Assembly: GCF_002443255.2 (NCBI RefSeq)
Contig: NW_019211457.1
Location: 31,487,309 to 31,551,308, forward strand
DNA length: 64,000 nucleotides
Origin: Varroa destructor
Taxonomy: Eukaryota > Arthropoda > Arachnida > Mesostigmata > Varroidae
Direction of reading: 5' to 3'
A program made the position numbers and the translations under genes. Shown here in pieces: positions 43,401-55,359 of the stretch. Positions within the stretch are counted from its first letter, which is position 1. The number at the start of each line of letters is the position of its first letter. The notes under the pieces were generated by a model. That model worked only from the letters and a program-made list of their open reading frames with translations, made no database searches and had not been told where the DNA came from.

Positions 43401-46400
43401 TTTCTCCCAGATCAAGAGGGTGCAGATACTGGTCGCTGGGGGAACGCGGTAGCAGGCGAGAGGCGGTTCTGCTTAAGCAAACATTGATTTGGTGCCACCG
43501 AGCCACTTCTTCGTCGTTGTCGTAAACGCAGTTATGATCTTTTCTTTGGCTTCTTCTCTTCGAGTTGTCGCACGCGTACAGACACAGCTTCCTCATCTGA
43601 CGTTTTTTCGTGACTGCGGTGTCGCACGGTACCCGGCATGACGAGATTTGCCCACAACAAACTAAGACGTCGCCTTGGCCGATTGTTGTTGCGACCATTG
43701 CGGCGGCGACAACTACGGCCTCGAAAGAGACTTTTGATTCTTCCATATTGTCGCGTCCTCTTTTCGTTGCCGTCAAAAAGGAGATACGGCGATTCTACGG
43801 GTCAGCTAACATCGGCTCATCTACTGATCTATCGCGTGATTCAGATGCGAATTGGGGGATCGTCGCTGGATTTTTGGATAACCCTCCTTGTAGCCACTGT
43901 CCGCCGAGATGTTACGTCTACCATCCCTTCGTTCAGTTTTGTCTCTTGTATCTAAAGAAGGTTACAACTAAATCAAAATAGATCCACGAAGCATCCGCAT
44001 ATAGCAAATCGCTATAATGCCTTTTTCCAAATGTTCTTGGCTCGCGTCTCATTGCGTGAGAGCTGCTCGTATTTTTTGGAAACCATGGTGTCTGAAGTAT
44101 TGTTTCTGAAAGCCGAAATCGTAAACGAGAGGAGCAGGTCTGAAATTAAGGTACCATGTAAGCAGTGACGTCGTGGGCTGTGATCGTGAACAGCCAAACT
44201 GCGGTGCTAGTAGTTTCATGTGTGTGTGTCCTGTCGGCAAAACGAACTCAATGGGCGGAATGGCGAACGAAGATTGTGTATAAAGGCTATCAAAAAAAGA
44301 TATCGAGCTCGACGGTGTAGTGATCTCAGTACGGCTCTGTAGTTTCACTAAGATAATTTTAACCTGCCAGCTTTGAAAAAGAGTTAATATAAAGGAATTA
44401 ACGTCTAGATATTCGGCGGTGGCCACGTACCCACTTTTTCTCCTTGCAGTCGAAAGAGGCTATAGGTTTATTAAGGAGCGGTCGACGGAAGCACAAGGAA
44501 ATCGTTGATTCAGATTGCGCGGGTCTGCACAACCGTTTGATAATGTCCGTTATGCGCGTGCGAAGTCCGGTAAGGACATATTTACTATAAATGACTCTAA
44601 CTTAAAATAGCTTTTCAACATAGCCATTATGCCTATTCCAACGGTCAAGGTAGCTTCGGGTTGGCTTATTTACGATGTCGCTCTTCAATTATTGTATATT
44701 AAAGGCCAGGCAAGTGCTACCAGTAGGTAAGTAGTAGGAGTCGAGTAGCTAACTAACATAGTCGAATGTCTGCAATTATCTTGTATGGCCTCATATCAGT
44801 GAGCACTGTTTGACGGAATACATTATATTATAATTAATACCTAATTGTGCAGGAACAACAAGCATACGTAGTGATACGCCATTAGCGGGTTTGAGTGACT
44901 TATTTTTAGTAGGATTTTACCTTAAGGGCCCCATGTTCATGGCACGTCTATGTTACAAATGAGGGCATAAAATGGAATATTATTGTAGTCTTGCGTCTTG
45001 TTGCCAGTGCGCATAATGCAAAGGCTAATGAACCTGTAATTTTTTACGCCGAACGTAAGGATAATCGTGTGGCTGCAAATGTCTCCCGAGCGTCTATGCT
45101 GTTCAGCCAGGACCGCCTGTAGTTACTTGCTGTTGTAGCGACTATCTCGCCAGGCCTTTATCGCCAGCGACCTATCACGCTACTTTTCGTCTTGCAAAGA
45201 ATCTTAGGATATTCAGGGCTTAACCATCCGTACGGGGGAAGTAAGCACGTTTCCATTTCTAACAAGCTGTTATATAGTTAGATCATTTTTAGTTATAGGT
45301 ATGGATCATCCGATTTAGTTAGCGTAAAATTATTGCCTTGTGCATCAGCCACCATTTGATTATTCAACCCAGAATTTTGTCGGACAATGGAATTACACTT
45401 TTCTGGGTTGACCCGCTGGCTGGTCCGCATTGCAAACTGCGTGCAAGTTGCAGTTCCTAACGCTCGGTCATATCCAGCAATAGGAAAAAAGCCGTCGGCC
45501 CAGAACGTGATCACCTTCATCGTCAGCCTTGGCCTTTATCCTTAGCACTCTAAGCACCTCTGGTGGCTCTCGGCAACGTCATCTGCAGGCAAAGGGCTAT
45601 AAATCGCTGACCACGTACTGTTCCGGCTGATTCGACCAATACGTGCGGAGCTGGAACAGCGGCAAAACGAAAAAATAGATCAGGATTTGGTTGTTCCTTA
45701 GTGATCGTAGCCGTATCCGGTCTCACAGCATCGCTAGACGTTTCAAGCTTGATAGTCTTGCGTCACTTGAAAGAAGAATCGGTTCTGCATATAGATGGAT
45801 ATTTCAAAGCCGCAATCGTCCTCTGTTTGTTATACAAGAAATATCGGGTGATAATTAATTGAGACTACATTCTGCATTGATTTCGTCTTAAAGATATTAA
45901 ATCGAGGACGAGCAGGAAACAATAGAGAAGTTTGGCAACCTGTGGACATCTGTCTGGCCACTGTACATACAGGCCCACAAAGTATTCCGTTGACAAGACG
46001 TTGAAGATGGTTTTATTAAATCGAAAGGAAAAGTTCCATGGAGCAGATCAAAAGCCAATGCAGATGTTTGTTTTCAAATATATTTGATTTCGTGGACAGA
46101 CTGAACAATATTTAAACTAGAAATCAATGCAGATTCGATTAAATTATATAATTTAATTTTTACGCTGCATGACCTCGGTCAGACCCTAAACCTAACAAAA
46201 CAAGAAATAATGACAAAGGTCTACTTGATTATGTCACATTATTAATATTGCGTAATATGCCTATACGCTTTGCTTAGTCCGTACTCGTACTCAATACGAA
46301 TATGAGCACACGTTTGAAACCACCTACCTGCCGTTCCTTTGGTTGTTCGATTCGATTTACAGCAGCATATGGCCACTGTTCTCCACGTTGCCGAGCCTGA

Positions 46401-47349
46401 CGCCGCGATTTCACTCCGTATACAAGCAACTCCAAGTACCTGTGAAAATGACCACAATGACTCCTTTTCGTATTGTGAGCGTCAATGGCGTTATTATACT
46501 ACTATGATCCATGTGGCACCCTTATCCACAAAACATAGTTACATTGACGATGCATACACACAAGTGTCGTACGTAATACGGTGACGTACCCAGCCAGTAC
46601 AGCGTTGCCAGGAAGTGCACCGCACCAACAACCAGGTAGGCTATCAACAAAGATGCGGACGCAGCTACGAAAATTGAGCCGCGGAATTATTGTCGAGGTA
46701 TAGCAATAATAGTACGCCTAGTATTCTATAATGTGCTCAATAATCATGGCGTATTGATTATGTATCTGGTGAAGGGAACGACGAACGCGCGTTTTATCTG
46801 TCTCGGAACTGACGAAACAGTAACGGCATAAGAGTTACATGGAATTTGGAGTTGGATAGGAATTGTTGCTAAATGCTAAAAATGGCCATGCTTGTCGCTG
46901 TTACTAATTCGTTCTATAGATTCGCAGAAAAAAAAATACGTTGCCCAGTCATTATTCTGGCATAGCATGCCATTGCTTGGATCTGACCGGACCAAACTAG
47001 ATCAAGACCACCATTTGAATAATAGCACTCATACCTAGTATTTGTTCGCGTGCTTTATTTTTATCTGGGATCGATTAAATACATCAGGACATCTTCTTTC
47101 AACGACGCGCCATACACCACAGTCTTACCGACAGGCCTATTGTATTTCGAGGTATAGAACGCCAGATAAGCACTGCACCTGCCTTACAGTAAGATTTCCT
47201 ATGTTTATGCCTAAACACGTATAGGATATGGCAGAAGTATAAGTTGTATACGTACACAACACTCATATATTTTATATATTAGGTATAAAATGAACATGTG
47301 ATTTTAGTCCTTATATGTATATTTGTAAACGGCCATGGTTAACGGTAAA

Positions 47350-47394
<45 letters not shown>

Positions 47395-50300
47395 ATTTGC
47401 AATTTGAATAATTTTGGTCGGCTATGAAATCGGTAATCCTAGCAGACGTCTCCCTTTCATGACTCATTTCTTGGACATTTATCTAGTTTTATTTCTTTTT
47501 AGCTGCTTATACAATCTAGCAGATCACAAAGAATCGCGTTACCGTTTTTTATAGTTTACGAACGTATTCCGAACGTTCAACTAGTTCACATCCCTAAACA
47601 CTCTAGTAATTATATCGCCTATATTTTTAAATAGTGCACTTTAATTATGAGACTTCCGAGAAACTAAATAAAAATATCTCTTTCAAACAAATTGTAACAA
47701 TTATTTAAAGTTATGAAGAAGAATATTCGATAAACTGCCAATAAGTTACATTTTTTACGGTCAATTAGCAGGATGTATATATTTTTTTTTCAAAAATCAT
47801 AAGCCACCGAGTTTTGAACACTTGCTTTGGATCTCAACGCATACTTATTACTAATCACATTAACAATAATAATGTGACCGTCCTCTGCATATCTTGTGCT
47901 CTTCGTTACCCCTTTATATGTTTTCTGCTCTCTCATTTCAGTTGGAATAACATTATGACGGTGGACAGGTCATCTATAAGCCATTGATTTGGTCTTTGAG
48001 CGTCCTTTTTTCTGCTGTGTCCGTTTCGTTCTTTTAACCCGTTTCGCCTACAAAAATCTAAAGGATCCGTCTCAAAGATCGGTATCGGCAACGAGACTCA
48101 GGGCTTTCTTCCTTCGCCCGATTCGCCTTCATTTGATTCGCACTGGACCGGTTCATTCCCGTTGTCCGTCCCGATTCGAGCAACGCCCTTTCCAAACTCT
48201 GTTTCGTGAGTGCCTGTGGGTGCGGTGAACACCGCCTAGGCGTTGTCGCTCAACTCAGCCAGGCCGAAACTAACCTAGCTTCAGGTCGTAGCACGTATTT
48301 TTCGACTTGTTCAAACAATTCTAATCTGCCGATCCTGGGTTTCGTCGTCGCCGTTTTCTCTTCTATTCCTCCTTCAAAACAATGTATCAGAAGATCGACG
48401 GGTCAAGTCAGCTACAGATTGGAGCATGGCTTCTTTTCTTAACTTCATTCCCTCCCATGGCTTGGTCCTTAGGTCGTAATTTAGGTCTCCTTGGGGGACT
48501 CTCTCCTTTAACCTTCCCAGAATAGTTGGCTGAGACGTATTTCTGCAGTACCGGCAGCTCTAACAGCAACTTCACTACTACCTTGTCCTTTTCCTTGTTG
48601 CCTTGTCAGTCTTGGTACGCCTACTTTGTGGTGGCTTTTTTCTACCTTCTCTTTCTCTGCTTTCTCGCTGCCCAAGTATCTCTTCTCTCCCTTTCGTTGC
48701 CCCATGAGGCTCCACTCAGCCACAGAAGTAGCAGTTGTAACAACTAGTACGAAGCAAGGCCGACAGTGTCGAAGTCAGCGCCGGCAGTTTAGCTGATCGA
48801 CCTGCTTCTCGACTAGGGGACGTGGGCCCTGAGGGAGCCACTTGCTTGTTGGTCGTTGCTTGGCCACTTGCTTTGTGCGATCTACCAAGCTGGTCGCTTG
48901 TCGTAACAGAGCTCGCCAGTAGTCTCTTAGTGCTCCTCTACCCCTAGCGTCGTCTTCCGTGCACCGCTGCTTCGCCGACGGGTTTGGCACAGGGGTACAG
49001 CATTCCACTGGGTTGAGCATAGAATTCGGTAGAGTGCGCTTACTGGGAGCGCCGTTCGGGCATCGCTGGAAATAAGGGCCCAATGGACGCGTGTGGGGTT
49101 TGGACGGCTTTAAAGAAATCCCCCAAGTGGCTGTGGCGCGTTCGACCTCGCCGGTGGCTTCACGAAAGAGATGCAACGGAGTAAAATGGATAGGAGTCCG
49201 GAAAAGAGTCAGCGGATATGGCGTACATGGTCGCCGGCAGTTCAGTGGTGGTCGTATAGATAGCAGGGGGCAGTCACCTAACCAGCCGCCGGTGTTCTTT
49301 GCACGGCTTGCGCGTCACGTATGCCAACTGCGTGTACCCACATCATCGAGCGACTGCAAATCTATTGGATGTGACGGATTATCATGGTTATACTGTGCTT
49401 GCTTACCGTGAAGAAGCTCTCTCTGGAGACAGACTCTATCAGTGGGTTTATCGAAAGAATTATAGGCTATGCGAGTATGGAACTGTATGTATATTGCGTA
49501 GTTAGGAATGTCGCTATTGATTCAACTTACTAACGCAAAAGATGTGTCTCAAAATGTTCATAGTAGTTCCTGTTGTAGAGAGCATAATTATCAGGACATT
49601 TAGCAACGGCGGTTTCTCTCAAATTCATATTCAAAATGGTTCTTAGGCTGGAAAACTAACAATTACCGTAAGTATTATAGACATTATATAAGTACGATCC
49701 TTGCTGACAGTGACTTTAGAATACGGATGAGTATTCGTTAAGGATATATTTCTGGGTTATAAAGACAGCGAATAAGAAAAAAAACCCGGAGAGTCGTAGC
49801 TAGGGTTGTGAGTTTAAGAAGGAATAATTTTACTGTGTAGTTTCTTATGTCGCAGTGCAGTGTCCGGGTGAAACACAAAAGTAAGAAAGATAACCGGTTT
49901 TATCAATGTAAGCTTAGTATTCTCAAGATTAACCTGATTTACTCAAAATGGGCTTAATACACGTTCAGCTCAACCCGCACGCTTTTATCAAGGAGTGTAA
50001 TAGAAAAATGAATTTTTTACAAAAATTCTTCTTCGAGCACGGATTAGACGAACGGTGCACAGTAAATTTTGCTCAACATCTGGCTACACTCAGCAGCTTG
50101 GCTTAATCTAGCTCTATTGTTTTACACCATTTTAGCACAACTGCTCCAATCCAAATTATAAAACTCTGAGCTAATCACTGACTTGCCGTGCACTTATTAT
50201 GGGGAGCAGTGGCATAGCTAAACTTGCAAGGGACGTTCTAGCTTTTCTACTACCACCGCCGAAGACCTCTAAGGTTGCGAATATGTATGCCGACGCAGGA

Positions 50301-53300
50301 CGAATACGAAAAGGTCGCGATAAAACATGAGCAAGGAGTAGTGCTGGCTGAAGGCCAGGGATACTGGGACGCGGTGTTCCACAATACTGCAGCACGAGGA
50401 GCAGGCAAGTCCTAGCCGACCGACGAATATTTCTCGCAAATGAGCTCCAATTGGCACGATTACGGTTTCCGGCCCATTAGCTTACTAATTTCCTCTTTAA
50501 GAGAACGGAAAGAAAACAGGCTCGGAGATGGCGGAGGCAGCCACAGGACAGCTATCAACGTTACCCGTTCTGCCTATCTAGCGGTTTCTTCTGTCCGAAT
50601 GTCGATTGGTCGCGTAATGGCAATAGTCGATCCATAGTTTGGGACGACTCTCGCATGTGTCTTGTTCAGCCACCTTGGCGGCACTGGCTGTAGAACTCTT
50701 TTCAGGCCGCCTTGGAAATTTTTTTTTTCATTACTTTCACAGTGAGAACGAACATGTGAGAATCCTCATTGCTTAGAGATGGGCAAATTTGCCTTGGGCT
50801 CATTAGTAACTTTCGTCAACTTTTCCATTAACTGAAGTAGTTTAGCAGTTCAATAGAATGCTTCTATGGGTATATTCTTTTTAAGACAGTATTTTAATCT
50901 TGGCAATTGTACCATTAGTCCATCACAACTGGACCTTTGCGTCGAGAGATGCAACTTGAAAACCATCACATGATCCCACTATAACCTTAGTTTAATGTAA
51001 CCGCCGGATATGTACAATGCATATTCGATGGCGAATTTTGCGCATCTGTGTACAAAGCAAATTCCGTATATTTCACAAAGAGTCAACGATCTTCATTTTA
51101 GCTTTCTCTTCCAGACAACGTTGACGATCAACGCAATAATAAGCTATCGTAGCTCCAACTAACCTACCAAACGATAGCCTGTTGGATGGATCTGTTTCTC
51201 AAAGTGGCCTAGGGCTGGCATATACAACTATTGACACAAGCTGGACATGTGATTATCGATATGAAGAAGATCTAACTTGTTCCATACAGGGCCTGACGGA
51301 TTGTTACTTCCGTCCTCCGCGCGTGTGGTTCTATTTTTACGTGCGCAATGAAGCCGCCGCCATCCTAACGTAGGTGGCCATCAATCTCGAGAACGATGAC
51401 CTGATAGCTACCAGACAGTCGAGTCAATGTGGATGAAGAAAAGAACGCTGCGACCAATGATATCACACAAGAGGGTAATCAATGTACAGGGAAAGGCGGC
51501 TCTGCACCAGAAACCTAATACTGCACCTTTGTTACTTTTCTGCTTCCACCATTTCTGTTCGTGAAATCGAACGGTCAAATCCCGTAGCTCAGTACCAGAT
51601 CCATGGATAGCCGGTCTTACTCCGCACTCGTGACATCACTTTGACTCGATTTCCACGCTTCGTGCCTGGACTGCGTCCTATCAACATAGATTAGACGAAC
51701 CAACAAGAAACGTGAGCCGGCGCGCCTCTAACGGAGCTAGGTTGGCGCGCGAGTACTAGCTAGCGTGCCCCGGAAAACCGTAACGGACGGCGATTCGGAG
51801 GACCTGTCCAGCGTCGTCGACCCGACTTCGTTTTTTTTGTTGACGCCTGCAGTCGTCGGGAGACAAGAAGATAATGACGGCGAAGGGGCTATCGACGAAA
51901 AAGGACAGTACGAAACGATCCAAGGTAAACGACTAACTGTGTTACTATGATCACTACGTTCTAGGACGGGTGCCATAAGCATGGCAAACTCGCAATAAAA
52001 AAAGTACGATGAGCCGAACGCAAGCATGGTAGGTCTAACGTACCGGGCAAACAAGCAGGAAAACTAGACGAACAGCAAAACAGGCTATCAGTATGACTAT
52101 TATTTGCAACCTCTGTTATTGCTGCTACCATGGCTATTATTGTCGTTACTCACCTTACGACCGGACCAAGTAGCAATAGGTGGAAAACGACCCGTACGAG
52201 CCAGTCGCATAACGACATTTTGGGCCGATGTAGCATTGGGGTATCCTCCAGTCCTGTTGAGTCTTTCATCGCCTTCGATGACTCCTTGTCGTCCTGAACG
52301 TACCACCGAACTGAAAATACGTTGACGATCACTGATGGGGTCACTGGAAGAACGAGGAACAGAAACAGAAGAAAAGCCTATGGTAAATTGAAACCGAAGA
52401 AGGAACGAAAGAAACGGTAACCTAGCGAAAGTGAATAGAAAAAAAGGAATCCGGTATAAAGGTGGGGTCAAAAAAGACGAAACAGTTTACGAGCGCAGAT
52501 CGCTTAGTGGTCGTCTAGTCGTCCACATTACTTCGTCGTCGTTATCGCGCTCTGCGAAGACTTACTTGCACATCGGCAGTACACAGATCCTTACTTAATT
52601 CCACCATCTTAATGGCAGGCAGGTAATATGGGCCTGCGTATGTTCTGGAACGACGTGGGCTTTCACAGGAACAGGTCTGAGGTGACCATTGACTACTGAA
52701 GTGGTAAAGCATTCAGCCGTGGTAGCCCTTAGGGTTGAGCCTAGTTGAGAGAACCCATAGACTGCTTGCAAACGATTCCTTAGGAACGATCAATTTTGCA
52801 TTAGGATCCGAATTGTCGGAAAAAATGTTCTCGACAGAGTTGTTTCACCTGCTAGTTATTGATCAGGAACGACAGGATGAACTATAACATGAAGGTTCCA
52901 GCTTTAGGAAATCAGTAAAAGGCATTTTCTCTGGTTTGGAATTGTGCCTCTGTCTCGATCAGTATGTACTCTCTATTTTAATGAAATCTAAAAGATGTAA
53001 ATATATTTACTTCGTATTGAATAAAAAAAATCCGAATTTTTTTGTATGTAGTTCCATTTTTTTCTATATGGATATGTAGTTTTATTTTGAGTAGAACTGG
53101 ACCGAATGGCTAGCTAAATATAAAGCAATATATTTTCATTACAAAAAAAAAAATTAAAATTCTATTTAAACCCTAAAAAATTATTTACTTTACGCATCTG
53201 CACGTTACAGTTAGCGGCTTACCGGCTAAGTGAAGAATTAGTAAACAGTAGCTTCACACCGTCGCTTGAAGGGTTATTATAGTGGTGAAATAAGAGGACT

Positions 53301-55314
53301 GCATTGTTACAAAGTAAGGCTGGGGCAAACTTTAAAGCAGAACGTATACTCATATTTTAAGCTATATTGCAAATTTATACATCAACGTCTATTTGGAAAA
53401 TGACTGTATCATTGATATTTAACCACTGCTTTAATCCTCTACCAACGATGGACTTAGGAACTCTCGAGAAATTAAATTGTTCCCGTTCTTTCTCGACATG
53501 ACCAGCTTCGTGTAGAATAAAGGTTTACGCCCGATATTGTCCTTTTGCGTGATCAAACATTGCTGATAATTATGAATATCAGTTCCATATAGCTATGAGT
53601 AAACAAATACCTTCAGTCTATCACTAAATCCACATGTGTAACAGTTACCTGTAAAGGCAAGCGTGATTCCAGCGCAGATGAGGTTATGGTTGATGTAGAA
53701 CAGGTAGCAAATAAAGGCGTCCGAGGCCAAATCCAAGGAGTACGTCAATAGCGAAAACACCGTAAATAGCGCTGAGTAAGCTGTAATGACCAAATGCCAA
53801 AATGGCGCAATTCTGTGTGAGAGCATTAGGTGCCTATAAACACGCCGTGATATAAACAGAAGTAAATAACATAAGAACACAGTAAAGACCTTTTTCTAAG
53901 ATAAGTTCACGCTTACATGTTACTGATTCGCTGACTCAACGACTGATGTGCACAAGTTTCAATACGACACAAGCATATTTCTCGACAAATTTAACTTGGA
54001 AGTTTTACATGCTACCGTACCTCTACCAAAAGTACTGCGCAAGGCGGGAGGGAAGTTTCTTAAACAGACAGTTTAACAAAAGATATATATATATATATCA
54101 TTATCATCATTAGTAAAACGAATATGGGAAAAAAGGTTTACGTCAAAACAACTGAACAAAGTGTGTTTCTTCTTAACGAGGGAACTTGCCTTTTCCTGCT
54201 GGTATATCTGAAAAAACCATTTTCAGGCTAATGATAAATTATAATTACATTTCTCTTTACCAATTTCAATATCTGTTCAACAACGAAATATTGATAGTTG
54301 AAGACCACTGTTCTGTCACTATATGTTCCAAGCAGGCCTCTTCGAAAAAAAAATGGCACTTCACAAGACAAGCAACTCTGAACCCTATACCTCTAACACC
54401 CATGCGTAATGTACTATAGCTGTTCATATGAAAGTTATATAGCATGTAGAAAGCAGATAATATCCCTCACGTATAATCACAGAGGATAAATCCTGGGCGT
54501 GATTTTACCGAGGCTGTAGTCCTCCATGCACGCTATTACAAATTTTAAGCGAAAACTTCAAGCACATCGTTGATCAATACAGAATAAACTTTTCGCAGTC
54601 ACTAGCGAAAAGTAGTGGCCATAAAGTGTCTGCTTTACTTACCATCTTTTACTCCAATCGGCGGACTCACGCTGCTTTTTTTTTCATGGAATGATGAATT
54701 TGATTTGTACTAGCACAAATTAATGTTCCGAACCCCTATGTCCCGTGCTAAGTATCGTTTCTGACAATTTATTTATACCAGATATTACTAATCTTTGATT
54801 ATAAGCTGTCGTATACACCTCTAGGAAATTCAAATTCTCGAACAAACTCAAGGTTTGGATTAGCTTAGGAAGCAGACTGCCCAGTTATGTTTACCCAATT
54901 TTCAGTGTACCTAGTGTTTTTAGGTATTTTATATTATGTAAATGAAAATGTTTATAGGTGGTTCATAGTTTGGCTACATTTTATAAGTTTTCGCAGATCT
55001 TGGACAAAGTTCACACTGCAGGTGAGTCATGTCCAAGATTTTAAGGAAGGTTATTTAAAAAAACAGATAGCTCTTCTGAATTAGTTACGGATGATGGCTG
55101 ACACAGACAAATATACAATGAAATTTCATGAGATCAGCCTTCATTCGAGTGCATTTTACCCTTTTTAAATTGCCATTTATAGAGCTCTGTTCTGTTAAGC
55201 CGCGCTTGTGGGGAACACCGCAATGGTTCTACCTATGGCTCAAAAAGTCTGATAGAGATATTTACAATACACTTAATCTAGGAGAGAAAATATGAACCAT
55301 TGAAGGTGAAAATG

Positions 55315-55359
<45 letters not shown>

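Noticed and set aside
43324..43981. Overlapping frames of 105 to 150 codons on both strands
   Set aside because: Low-complexity translations (Arg, Thr and Ala rich) with no family resemblance; most likely chance in GC-richer intron sequence.
48775..49411. Long frames on both strands in a GC-rich block of intron 3
   Set aside because: No motif and no convincing exon borders; probably an unannotated repeat or chance.
51400..51600. Minus-strand open frame with a hydrophobic stretch in XKR intron 3
   Set aside because: It does not match any XKR segment, has no clear acceptor and donor pair with suitable phase, and is unsupported as an exon.
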